From Sedimentibacter sp. MB31-C6 (lineage in GTDB: Bacteria > Bacillota > Clostridia > Tissierellales > Sedimentibacteraceae): a stretch of 64,000 nucleotides of DNA. Below the pieces are notes generated by a model. The model ran no database searches. It was not told the origin of the DNA and worked only from the letters and a program-made list of their open reading frames with translations. Below, piece by piece: positions 7,914-19,000 of the stretch; position 1 is the first letter of the stretch, and each line of letters starts with the position of its first letter. The stretch spans positions 1,116,001-1,180,000 of the forward strand of contig NZ_CP142396.1 in assembly GCF_035934735.1 (NCBI RefSeq), given 5' to 3'. Made by a program: the position numbers and the translations under genes.

Positions 7914-9728
7914 TTATGATATTACAGGAAGCTGTACCGTAAATACTGTACCCTTCCCTAGTTCGCTTTTCACAGCAATACTTCCTTGATGTTGCTTTAA
8001 AATTTCTTGTGCTATTGATAACCCCAATCCTGTTGACTGATGTTTTTCAGTTCCACTTACTCGATAATAACGGTCAAATATTTTATCTAAATCTTCTTCA
8101 GATATACCAACACCTGTATCAGTTATTGTTACATAAGCCATATTTTCAATAGACTTTAAATCTATATAGACATTACCCTTAGGTTTTGTATAATAAATAG
8201 CATTAACAATAATATTTTGAAATGCCTGCTCTAAGCGATATTCATCACCCCAAGTTACACAGTCATTATACTTTTTATATTCCAACAAAACTTCCTTTTT
8301 TTCACTTACCAATAAACAAGACTTTATTACTTTATCTAAAAGCTCCCCTAACGGAACGCGTTCAGTTTCAAGAATTAACTTATTATCTTCCAATTTAGCC
8401 ATTAAGAATAAATCTTCCACTAAATGTTGCGTAAAATCCAACCTTTCCATTATTACAGGTAGCTCCTGATTGATTTTTTCAGGATCTGAGTTTATTCTCT
8501 CAACACATCCGTTTAAAACAAAAAGTGGAGTTCGTAAATCATGAAATATATTCATCATAAAAGTGCTCCTTTGTCTCTGCTGATTTTTTAATTCTTTTGT
8601 TCTTTCTGCCACCTTAACTTCCAGCATTTGGTTTGATTGCTCCAATTCTGCAGCTAAATCCTCTGATTCCGAAAACTTTTCTGCAAAAAGACGATTAATT
8701 AATAATAAACAACATATTACAAAGGGAATGTTAAATGATTTTGAATACCTCATAACTCTCATCCAATAACCGACTTGCATGGTATTAATAGGAGAAAAAG
8801 TCACGACTAACCTCATTCCAAGACTGATAGTTTGTCCTAAAAGAAGCATCCATGCGCCTTTACGGTGTTTTGCACATGCATATATAAGAGCCCCAATAGA
8901 AAAAAAGAATAAATATGAATAATCTCTGAAGGTATTTGGCGTAAAAGTTTCAAATAATGCCCAAATAAATAGAATTCCCAACACTCCACGACTGCTTAAC
9001 AACTTATCTAAACGTCCCGGAAGTTTAGTTTTAAATATTTTAATACAAATAATAATATCAAGCAATGCACTCCAGCCGTATGCATGTGATACCAAATGTT
9101 TAATAAGGATTGAATTTGTATCCAAAAGAATTGAGCCAACACTCCATAAAGTAATTGCTCCTGTATATAATGAAAACCATACTAAATATTTTTCGCTTGG
9201 TTTATGAAAATAAAGGGATGCCCCATATAGTGATATTAAGAAGGTCATACCAATATTAAATGCAAATATTGTATCATAGGCAGAAATACCATTTTTAGCT
9301 CCAGTTACAGTTGTTAAATAAACAGGTTGATTATAGGGATTATCTTTGCTGTTAAATTCTAATGTTACAGAATTTGTTTGCATATCAAACAATCCTGAAT
9401 CAATGGTTACGCTATGAAATTTTGACGAATTATAATTTGCGGAATGAATAAGTATACTTCCATTAATTTTTATATCCTCTGGGATAAATCCATAAATTAA
9501 TGATAATTGTATATTTGTATCTTCTACAACAATATCAAAATAATATTTTCCAGTATTTGTATCTTTACTGTATCCCACTAAAGAATAAATTTGATCTTCA
9601 TCAGTTATATTTAAAACTTGTCCGCTTTCATAAACACTAAGACTATTATTAACTGTAATAAATGCTAAAAAGGTAATTGCTAAAACTATTATAAAAACTA
9701 ATAGTGGTTTCCCATATTCTTTTATCAT
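7914..9728 (-). CDS. Membrane sensor histidine kinase with 7TM module
   Basis: A 604-residue sensor kinase. Residues 8-28 are a membrane anchor; 30-165 form an extracytoplasmic beta-rich domain like the 7TMR-DISM extracellular domain. Residues about 165-345 contain seven hydrophobic helices (7TMR-DISM type), followed by a coiled coil to about 385. The phospho-acceptor is His 396 in FHDLRTPL (HisKA). The ATPase part has the N-box FQNIIVNAIYYTKP, G1 DTGVGIS and G2 STGLGLSIAQE, so it should be active. It is divergent from a response regulator gene 144 bases away, and an exported flavin reductase follows that regulator, so the three probably form one sensing unit. The ligand is unknown; 7TMR-DISM modules often sense small molecules or carbohydrates. 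Confidence 0.92.
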   Translation of the reverse strand: MIKEYGKPLLVFIIVLAITFLAFITVNNSLSVYESGQVLNITDEDQIYSLVGYSKDTNTGKYYFDIVVEDTNIQLSLIYGFIPEDIKINGSILIHSANYNSSKFHSVTIDSGLFDMQTNSVTLEFNSKDNPYNQPVYLTTVTGAKNGISAYDTIFAFNIGMTFLISLYGASLYFHKPSEKYLVWFSLYTGAITLWSVGSILLDTNSILIKHLVSHAYGWSALLDIIICIKIFKTKLPGRLDKLLSSRGVLGILFIWALFETFTPNTFRDYSYLFFFSIGALIYACAKHRKGAWMLLLGQTISLGMRLVVTFSPINTMQVGYWMRVMRYSKSFNIPFVICCLLLINRLFAEKFSESEDLAAELEQSNQMLEVKVAERTKELKNQQRQRSTFMMNIFHDLRTPLFVLNGCVERINSDPEKINQELPVIMERLDFTQHLVEDLFLMAKLEDNKLILETERVPLGELLDKVIKSCLLVSEKKEVLLEYKKYNDCVTWGDEYRLEQAFQNIIVNAIYYTKPKGNVYIDLKSIENMAYVTITDTGVGISEEDLDKIFDRYYRVSGTEKHQSTGLGLSIAQEILKQHQGSIAVKSELGKGTVFTVQLPVIS

Positions 9729-9872
9729 TTTTTCACCATTTTTTATGAAATATTATAATATGATTATAACCCATATCAAGCAATATGTAAAATGAATGTT
9801 GCAAATATAAGCTTTTTAATATATTATTAATTTATCATAAAAATTATCGTTAGCTAAAAAAGGGGTGAATTT

Positions 9873-10577
9873 ATGACACGAGTATTATTAATTGAAGATG
9901 ACCCATTAGTGGCAAAAGTAATTTTGTATTATTTAGACCAATCTGAAACATATGAAGTCGTTTGGGCAAAAACAGGCGGAGAAGCTTTTGCTAATGCAAG
10001 AGATAATTACGATGTTATATTACTTGATGTACTCTTACCGGATGTAGATGGAATTGAGCTTTGTGCACGACTTAGAAAATGGCATGATTGTCCCATAATA
10101 TTTATGTCCTGTCTTGACAGCAGCGATACTATAGTTCGTGCTTTAGATTTAGGCGGAGATGATTTTCTCGTTAAACCCTTTGATAATAAAGTTCTTGAAG
10201 CCCGAATACAAGCTAATTTAAGGCGTTACCACAATAAAATCCCACCAACACAAAACGAGCTGAAATGTGAAGGTTTTGTCTTAGATGTAGACAGACATAT
10301 TATAATAAAAAAAGATGAAGAGATTAAACTATCCAATACAGAATTCAGAATCCTTTCATTTTTAATGCAAAATCATGGCAAGTATTTTACACCAAAAGAA
10401 CTATATTTAAAAATTTGGGGTGAAAAAAGTTATGGAGATACCCGAACTGTAATAGTCCATATACACAATATACGCAACAAAATTGAACCAGACTCTGAAA
10501 ACCCTGTTTTTTTGAAGATGGAATGGGGCAAGGGATATTATTTTGATTCATCAGGCAAAATAGAAATGAAAAGCTAG
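9873..10577 (+). CDS. OmpR-family response regulator
   Basis: A 234-residue response regulator with a receiver domain (1-120) and a winged-helix DNA-binding domain (about 130-228). The acidic pocket Asp 9/Asp 10, phospho-acceptor Asp 52 (LLDVLLPD), Ser 79 and Lys 101 (LVKPFD) are all in place. The effector has the usual FRILSFLMQNHGKYFTPKELYLKIWG and TVIVHIHNIRNKIE recognition-helix region. A GGGGTGA ribosome site precedes the ATG. Its likely partner is the divergent kinase at 7914-9728, and its likely target is the flavin-reductase gene that starts 243 bases downstream, where a near-perfect palindrome sits just upstream of the core promoter. Confidence 0.93.
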   Translation: MTRVLLIEDDPLVAKVILYYLDQSETYEVVWAKTGGEAFANARDNYDVILLDVLLPDVDGIELCARLRKWHDCPIIFMSCLDSSDTIVRALDLGGDDFLVKPFDNKVLEARIQANLRRYHNKIPPTQNELKCEGFVLDVDRHIIIKKDEEIKLSNTEFRILSFLMQNHGKYFTPKELYLKIWGEKSYGDTRTVIVHIHNIRNKIEPDSENPVFLKMEWGKGYYFDSSGKIEMKS

Positions 10578-10730
10578 ATAAATTAAACTACTATTAATTT
10601 TTTTATAAATACGATTAAGATTCCTTAATCCCTTGATACTTATTTAACGAATTTCGAGGGATTTATGCATTTTTTGATATAAATGAATTATACTTTTTTG
10701 TCGTTAACTGCAAGTGAATGTAAAAAAATC

Positions 10731-10783
10731 AAATAAATATTAATATTCATTTAACCGTCTTGTCCGAAAAAGTATGTTATAAT
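10731..10783 (+). promoter_or_regulatory. Palindromic operator and extended -10 promoter of the flavin-reductase gene
   Basis: A 22-base A+T-rich near-perfect palindrome at 10731-10752 (half-site AAATAAATATT; only one mismatched pair) lies just upstream of where the -35 box would be. TG at 10775-10776 and TATAAT at 10778-10783 form an extended -10 element, with no good -35 box, which is the usual picture for an activator-dependent promoter. Binding by the adjacent OmpR-type regulator is inferred. Confidence 0.5.
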
Positions 10784-10820
10784 TTAGGCACTCTTAAAAA
10801 TTAAGAAAGGATGTAGACTT

Positions 10821-12920
10821 ATGAAAAAGAAAAGAATTATTTCATTATTTTTATGCTGTTGTATGATTATTTCAATTGTTGGATGTGCTCAGCAAGCTGA
10901 AACACCTGTAATTGAAGATAAACCAGAACCAGTAGAAGAAGACACACTTATTAACGGCAGTTTTGAAGGTACTTCTAATGGTATGCAAGGTCCCATAACT
11001 GCTAAAATTACTGTAAAAGACAGTAAAATAACTGCTATAGAATTTACAGAAAACAATGAAACTCAAAATGTTACGGCAGTAGCATTTGAACGAATCCCTA
11101 ATCAAATAATAGAAAACCAAAGCTTATCTGTAGATGCTGTAACAGGAGCTACATTATCAAGCTTTGGAATTATAGGTGCAGTTACAGATGCAGCAAAATC
11201 TGCTGGTTTAGATGTTGACTTGTTAAAAGCAAATGAAGTTACTGCTACACCAAAGGATCCTCAGACATGGGATACAGATGTATTGATTATGGGAGGCGGA
11301 GGCGCCGGACTTACTGCAGCTATAAGTGCAGCTGAAGAAGGAGCTAAGGTTATCTTAATTGAAAAAGGCTCTGTATTAGGTGGCAATACAATGATGGCTG
11401 GAGCAGCTTACAATGCAGTTGATACAGAAGCGCAAAGCGTCATGATTTTGACAAAATCTCAAAAGGCAACAATGGATTCATATTTAGCTTTGGATCCAAC
11501 TGATGATAGTTTAAAATTCGATGTTTATCCTGAATGGGAAGAAGTATTAACAGAATTAAAAGCTGATATTAATGCTTTCTATACTGCAAACGAAGGAACC
11601 GAAGCAGGAGTTGATATGCCTGGATTTGACTCTGTTGCATTACATATGTGGAACATATATACCGGAGGATTACGTCAATTAGCTAACGGTTCATGGCTTG
11701 CTCCAAATATTGAGTTAGCAAGAACACTTGCATCAAGTTCACTTGATTCATTTAAATGGATGGGTGAAATTGGACTTAAAGCTTCATATGGCGCTGAAGC
11801 CGAATATGGCGGATATCCAGGAATAGGAACAGTTTTAGGCGCTATGTGGCCAAGAACACACAGCTTTATGTCGGGAGCTGAACGTATACCTCATTTGGCA
11901 AAAGTTGCACAAGATAAAGGTGTAACTATTTATACAGAAACAACAGGTACAGAAATAATAGTAGATGATTCCGGAAAGGTTGTAGGCGCGAAAGCTGAGC
12001 AAATTGATGGAACACAAATTACTATAAATACAACAAAAGGAGTTGTTTTAGCTACAGGAGGATATTGTGCAAATCCTGCAATGGTTAAACAACATGACCA
12101 ATACTGGGGTGATGACTTATCAGACAGAACATTATCAACTAACATGGGAACCAATGAAGGTGATGGTATTGTAATGGCACAAGAAATCGGTGCTGATGTA
12201 ACAGGTATGGAAGTAGCTCAAATGATGCCTTCATCATCTCCAGTTAAAGGAACTATGACTGATGGTATTTGGGCAGATGCTGCAGAACAAATATGGATAG
12301 ACGGAAACGGTAACCGTTTCGTTAATGAATATGCAGAGCGTGACGTACTTGCAAAATCTTCATTAGCACTTGAAGATGGTATTTTCTACATAATCTATGC
12401 AGGTAGAGGAGATGTTGGTAATCCTGAACAACTAATAAAGGGTACCGATTATAGTGAAAGAATTGCTCCTATGGTTGAAGGTGGACACATATGGTACGGC
12501 GAAACTCTTGCAGAATTAGCTGAAGCTTCCAAAACAAAAGCTGCAGGTGTTGCACCAGGATTTACCGAAGAACAATTACGTGCAACTATTGAAAAATACA
12601 ATAGTTATGTAGCTAACCAAAAAGATGATGAATTTGGAAAAGAAGTATTGGCTGGTGCTATAGACCTTGATTATATTGATGCTACTGAAGGTGTTGGAAT
12701 ATGCATAAGCCCAAGAAAATCTTCACTTCATCATACAATGGGCGGAGTTGTTATAAATACTGAAACTCAAGTTATCGATACAAATGGAAATACTATACCG
12801 GGTTTATGGGCTGCCGGAGAAGTTACAGGCGGAATTCATGCCGGTAACAGACTTGGCGGTAATGCAATAACCGACATATTTACTTTCGGACGTATTGCAG
12901 GTACAAATGCTGCACAATGA
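10821..12920 (+). CDS. Exported FMN/FAD flavoprotein reductase (fumarate/urocanate reductase-like) lipoprotein
   Basis: A 699-residue surface lipoprotein with lipobox IVGC (Cys 22). Residues about 45-130 form an FMN_bind domain with the ApbE flavinylation motif DAVTGATLSS (Asp 105, likely FMN-bearing Thr 111). From about 150 comes an FAD_binding_2 flavoprotein domain with the dinucleotide loop GGGGAGLTAAISAAEEG and EKGSVLGGNT. It ends with HHTMGGVVIN and GLWAAGEVTGGIHAGNRLGGNAITD, the active-site His and Arg region of soluble fumarate reductases. There is no haem domain, so electrons must come from another carrier; a flavinylated lipoprotein such as that at 45922-47019 is a candidate. The substrate could be fumarate, urocanate, an acrylate derivative or similar. 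It is monocistronic and closed by a terminator. Confidence 0.9.
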   Translation: MKKKRIISLFLCCCMIISIVGCAQQAETPVIEDKPEPVEEDTLINGSFEGTSNGMQGPITAKITVKDSKITAIEFTENNETQNVTAVAFERIPNQIIENQSLSVDAVTGATLSSFGIIGAVTDAAKSAGLDVDLLKANEVTATPKDPQTWDTDVLIMGGGGAGLTAAISAAEEGAKVILIEKGSVLGGNTMMAGAAYNAVDTEAQSVMILTKSQKATMDSYLALDPTDDSLKFDVYPEWEEVLTELKADINAFYTANEGTEAGVDMPGFDSVALHMWNIYTGGLRQLANGSWLAPNIELARTLASSSLDSFKWMGEIGLKASYGAEAEYGGYPGIGTVLGAMWPRTHSFMSGAERIPHLAKVAQDKGVTIYTETTGTEIIVDDSGKVVGAKAEQIDGTQITINTTKGVVLATGGYCANPAMVKQHDQYWGDDLSDRTLSTNMGTNEGDGIVMAQEIGADVTGMEVAQMMPSSSPVKGTMTDGIWADAAEQIWIDGNGNRFVNEYAERDVLAKSSLALEDGIFYIIYAGRGDVGNPEQLIKGTDYSERIAPMVEGGHIWYGETLAELAEASKTKAAGVAPGFTEEQLRATIEKYNSYVANQKDDEFGKEVLAGAIDLDYIDATEGVGICISPRKSSLHHTMGGVVINTETQVIDTNGNTIPGLWAAGEVTGGIHAGNRLGGNAITDIFTFGRIAGTNAAQ

Positions 12921-12969
12921 AAAAATAATTATGCTAAATCAAAGATAATATAATAAAGAGAATACAATA

Positions 12970-13000
12970 AAAAATGGCTTCTTTTAAAGCCATTTTTTAT
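12970..13000 (+). terminator. Intrinsic terminator of the flavin-reductase gene
   Basis: AAAATGGCTT pairs with AAAGCCATTTT over a short loop and runs into TTTTATTTTTT, about 50 bases after the stop codon. Confidence 0.85.
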
Positions 13001-13007
13001 TTTTTGC

Positions 13008-13058
13008 AAAAAAGAGAGCTGTCTCTCTTAGAAATTTAATTTTCTGTTTTAAGACAGC
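13008..13058 (-). terminator. Intrinsic terminator of the giant surface protein gene
   Basis: On the minus strand GCTGTCT pairs with AGACAGC across a loop of about 27 bases, followed by TCTCTTTTTT. It starts ten bases past the stop codon. Confidence 0.6.
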
Positions 13059-13067
13059 CCCTTAAAT

Positions 13068-16000
13068 TTATCTGTTTACTTCTAGGAATCTCTGTAGTAT
13101 TACAGCTGTTTCTGCCCTAGTGGCATTACCTTTTGGAGCAAGGGTAATTTCTCCTCTTCCTTTAATTAACCCTACTTTGACTGCCCACTGCATCGCAGGC
13201 AGTGCATATGGTGATATCAAATCAGTATCCTCAAATTCAGACAAATCTGCTCCTGTATCTACTGCACCATTGTTTTTATATAGGTAATATCTAAAAAGAA
13301 TTGTTGCTAACTGCTCACGAGTTATGCTTTCATTTGGACCGAATTTTGTTTCACCGATACCTAAAATAATATTATTTTGTTGAGCCCATGCCACGGCATT
13401 ATAGTAATAATCACCGGGCTTAACATCAGCAAAATTGCCGTTCAAATCTAATGGCTGATTTTCCAATCTATGAAGTATTGTAACAAGCATACCCCGTGTA
13501 ACTAATAATTCAGGTTCAAATGTATATGTATCTGTTCCAATCATTAATCCGTTTTCTATTGCAAATTTAACTGCATCATAGAACCAATCAGTCTCATTTA
13601 CGTCTATAAATAGATTTATATAATTCTTCTGCATATTGTCATCCTTCGGGTTATCTGAATTATCTTTGTCATCATCTTGATTCTCTCCTATGTACACTAC
13701 ATCAAAAGAATCACCCTCACTGTTAAAAGCAAATGTTTGAATAAATGTTTCTTCACCATCTAAAACTAAAGATGCCTTATCACCAAATTGCTTTGTTTGA
13801 ATTATCCTACCACTCTCACTCTTTAAGTTTACCACTATATTTCCACCTATTAATTCATTCATGGAATTATTCGTAAGCTCAACCTGCACGGATGTCTGAC
13901 CTGAATGAGATTTCATCCTGCTTGTTAGGGAAACACTCTCCATGTTTTTGCTGATAAGTCCTATTATTTTAATATAGTCCCAGTTATTGGATATATTTGA
14001 ATCTTCAATCTCTTCACTATCTTCTTCTATAACTGTTTTAAAAAATATCCGAGCTCCATCATCAGGTATCTCGCCTTCCTCATTAAGTATACCTTGCAAC
14101 GCTTCCTCATCTAACAATATATTCTTACTGAACATACCATTATTAATCATATCAAGAGAATTTGCATCACTTATTGTTTCTGCTACAATGGGCTCGGCTT
14201 CAGGATCAGAATCATCATATGCATAAAGCTTAACGACGTGTTTTCCTTCTTTCAACTCTGAAAAAGTGTTATTGTGAAGCATTACACTAAACATTCTCTC
14301 TCTATCTGCTTCCTTGACAACATCAATACCATATATGCCCACATCAGGAACATCCAATTTTATCGTACCTGTAACTGTATCCGTATCCAAAGACGGTGAA
14401 TACTCTGCAGTAATGGAATATGCAGGGTCTATAATAATCTCGGGAACTGAGTAAAATATATTGATATCCTTATATTGTCCAGGCATTATATAATCATCCT
14501 CTTCAAATACGTGAACTACTTCTCCAAAATTAATACTAACACTATTAATTGGTTCAATTCCTCTGTTATAAAGGCGGAACATAAAAGGCATTTCATTGCC
14601 GGGAAGTATTTCATTACGAGAATAATAAACTTGTTCAAGAGATAGCTTATTTGAATATTCTGACTGTCCATAAATTATGTTGCTATACTCTTTTTCTGTA
14701 TTATAATCGGTTGTTTGAAGTATAAAACTGATTTTTCCTGCATTTTCAACATGTGCATCATAGAAATCTATTAAATTATTATCATCAAGTTTTAAAAGCT
14801 TGATTTCTGGAGAAATCATAATTTCGTCTTCTTGAAGTGAAAACTTCCTTCCCCATAATGCATGGCTGTAATTATCTTCGGTATCAAATTCCGGTTGAGC
14901 CCAAACAATTGACAAATCCTGTAGCTTTTTTGAGCCTTTTGTGAACTTGAAATAACTGTAATCCGCTGTATCAGAACCTGCAATTTCATTGTCAAAGTCA
15001 GTATAAACATTTCCATTTCCATCAACAGCTGTAACTCTTATTATACTTTTCCCCATAGTATCTTCAGTTTCTGCTTCCATAAATGAATTCCATCCTATAA
15101 CAAAGCGCTCTATTTCATCAGGGAATTCTATAGATGTTATTTGTGGATTTTCATTTCTTTTTTCGTTGTTACTTAATCTTATATTTTTTAATATATTACC
15201 GTCATCACCAATTATTGCGCAAAATATTTCAGTATTGTCAGTGCCATCCATTGTTATCTCATATGTAATGGCAGACGTTCCGTCTGAAAGCATCTTTGTA
15301 TTAAGAGTATTCAGCATTTCAACGCTTCCGTCATACAAGCATTTCTCATCACTCCATTCACTGCCATCAAATATCTTGTACATTATATTATCCCTACCGT
15401 CAAAGCTCAAAGGACTATCCATATCAACCATATCCCCCGAATAGAAGTTTCTCCATGCAACTATGGTTTTTTCTCCGTTTGAAGCAACTACAGGAGACAT
15501 ATCTGCAGTAGAATTGTCAGTCAGACGTGTTGTAATAAATTCAGAGCCATTATATATACCCGCCATAATTTCTGTGCTTGAAATCATATTTTGAATATCT
15601 TCTAATGTTGCTTCACTTCCCTCGCTTAGCTCCATATCCGTTATAACTCGCGTCCATGCTACTGCCGCACAGTCAGTTGTACCATCAATCACTACATCTG
15701 TATCAGCATAGCCAGAATCATCTATTTTTGTACCTTCAGGAAATATTCCCCCTGATTTTACTGAAAAGCATACAGATGTTTGATTTAAGTCATAGCTATC
15801 CATATCTGATATATATACCATCAGCTCCCCATCAGTACTTAAAACTGGATTTGAATATGGATAAGAATTTGATTGAAGAACAATTATGCCTCCTGCTAAG
15901 GAGCTTCTTGCCATATGTGAATTCCAATTTCTTTCATTAGATAAATATGATCTGTCTTCAAAAGTTGCCTGCTTGTTACATTCATCACTATTTAATCCCA

Positions 16001-19000
16001 TATATTTATCTAATACTAAATTATACTTAATAGTATCGTATTGTTTTTTTATGTCATTGTAATTATTGAATTTCCATGTCTTGCTTCCTTCTCCTATTTC
16101 ATAAGTGCCTTCAACATTAACAAGAACAAGTTTTATTTTGTATTCAATTCCTGTTTCACCTGCCAATGTTATTTTTTGACCATTACTGTTTTTTTGTTCA
16201 CTCTTAAGCCACAGATACTGTTGGTCAAGTGATACTTTTCCGTAAACTCCTGCCTTTAAGCTCACTATTTTATAATCACGTCCAACGCCGCCAAACCCTC
16301 GAATATAAATGTATGGCTGGAACTCTGTTATATATGTACTACCTTTACCGCTTCCTTCAGATACTGTCTTTAAATTCAGTTGTCCTGTCCCCCCTGCCAA
16401 GAACTCTGCTGTTACTGGAACTGGTCCTATCCATGTATTGTATATTTTTTTATAATGATAACCCCCTCCTACATGCATGAATGATTGCAACACAACAATT
16501 TTCCACTCGCTGTCATCAATATCATAAAATATCTCACAGTCAAAATATGCCCCCCCGCCGTATATTTTACTGTTAGACCCATATCCACCCATATAAGCAT
16601 CCATAAATATTTTACTGTTACCTATAAAATCACTGTTATATATTTCATAGTCAGGCATATAGTCATACAGGAGCGATACCTTTTCGTCCCTACTGTACAC
16701 TCCCGACTTCATGTACTTACTCATCTGTCCAACTCCCATCATTATAACCCCTTTAAATATTAGGGGGTCATCAGTAGGAGTTATTTCAAGCCGCAATTTA
16801 TCAGAATCTACAGAAAATCCACTTAAATAATTAAGAGATGTTTTAATATAATCAGCTTTGCCATCAGAATCTATCATAGATGGTCCATTAATAGAATTTC
16901 TAACGTCCTGTCTAATTTTATTAAGTTCACCTGTTTCCAAAGTACTTAACTTGTCTACGCCATTTATTCGACTTACATTATGAACTGATGGGAGATTTAT
17001 AATCTCAAGTCCCTCATCACCTTTAACAGTTATTTGCATGCTTAAATTTTTTACCTCACCAAACTCCAAATTAGAAACATATTGCTGCAAATCAAAGGTA
17101 TTTTTAATTGATATGGTATCAGAAAATTCATATGACTCAACTTCTGTGTTTAAAGAGTCAACAAGAGCGTTGCTTTTTCTATCTAAAAATCTTACATTAT
17201 AGTTATTGTCTGGGTTACCCTTAAAAACCATGTCAGTATTTATATATGCTGATTTTGATATGTCTTCAATAATAATATTTTCAGGTACATCTATTATATT
17301 TTCTCCCAAAATAAGCTCCTGAGAAATTATGCTAATATCATTATTAATTTTGGAGTTATCACTGCTTTCTAAAAATATTGTTCCTGCAGGAACAGGAGTA
17401 TCGTAGTATTTTTTAAAAAATCGTATAGTTTCGTTATCTACCTTCATAAACTTTGAAAAATAGCCAGATATACCTATTTCGAAAACATATTCTATTTTAT
17501 CTTCAGAAGTAATAGGAGTATCATATTTGTCATTAACGAATTGATTCTGGTCGAACTTCAATATATATCCATAGCCGGTCTTTTTTACTATCTGTTCTTC
17601 TTGTCCGTTTTTTCCATTAATTGTTGCACCAGGACAATATATTCCGTTTCTGTATACTCCGCCTCTAATTGTTACATCACCTTCATGCAGGAATTTTCTT
17701 CCTTTCGAATCAACACGCCATACATAGAATATTGTTTCATAATTAGATTTTTTAAAAACAATATTGTTTTGAGGATACAATCCTAAATGATTTGTACTTT
17801 GCTGCATTGATTTTAATTCATTATTTTCAAGTATAAATTTATCATACAAATCAGTGTTTTCAGGTGTAAATATTATATCTCCTTTAATACCTGATTCCTC
17901 AAATATAGCAATTCTTCCTTTTTCATCTGTTTCAACTTCCTTGTAGCTGCTATCACCATTTAGATAGAATACTTTGCTCTTTTGTGCAGGATATACTTGA
18001 AATATGAACAGCTTATCCCTCGCATTATCAACAGTAACTTCGATTTTCTCTTCCATACCTGTCAAATTATGTGAAACTGTTATGTATGTCTTTCCTGGTG
18101 AAAGTCCTTCAAGTAATAATTGCGCATCAGGTGCAACTAAAATATTTTCATCTATGTTACTTAATAATCCCCCATCCTTATACTTAAGTGACAGCATGCT
18201 ATCATTTTGTACTAACCACTTTGTTTTATCAAACAATCTGCTCCACTTGTATTCATCATAATTAATATTTATTTCATCCGTTAAAGTTATATTTCTGTTA
18301 AGATTTAAGATTTCTTCGCTTGACATATCTTTCAGTACATTATCCAAACTCATTGTATGGCTTTCTTTTTTAACTCCGTTAATACTTATTTTAAGTGCAT
18401 CAGAATTATAAACATACATAATATACGAATCATATGAATAAGCTTCATCATATTCATTTTTTACCTTAAGTGATACCATGTATGTATCATATAAATTTAA
18501 GACAGGCACTTCATCCATATCAACCCGAATATCCTTTGCCCTATCAGATATACTATTCTTAGTAATTATAGTATTACCATTCTTTGTTACATTCAGCATA
18601 ACAGATGTATCGGAGTTATAATTATCAACATCAAAGTTTACATTAAAACTTTCAATTTCATCTGTTATATAATAACTGACTGGCTTGCTCAACATTGCTT
18701 TTGCAGGTAAACTTTTAACTCGTATAAATGCTGATGTTGTAAATACCATATCAGTTTTTAAATCTCTTGTAGATAATTCAAGTATGTAACTGAATTTTCC
18801 TCTTTCGGATACATTGCTTAAATATTGCCTATCCACTGAATAATACAATTCTTGATTTTCAGCAGTGAAGTTTTTTGTATCACTAACAACTAAATCACCT
18901 TTTTTAATTTCACCTGCTTCATATTCAACTTCATATAATTTAAAAAAGAATGTGGTTGCTGCTGTTTCATTATTAGCAGGAATGTTCGTAGAGTAATAAA

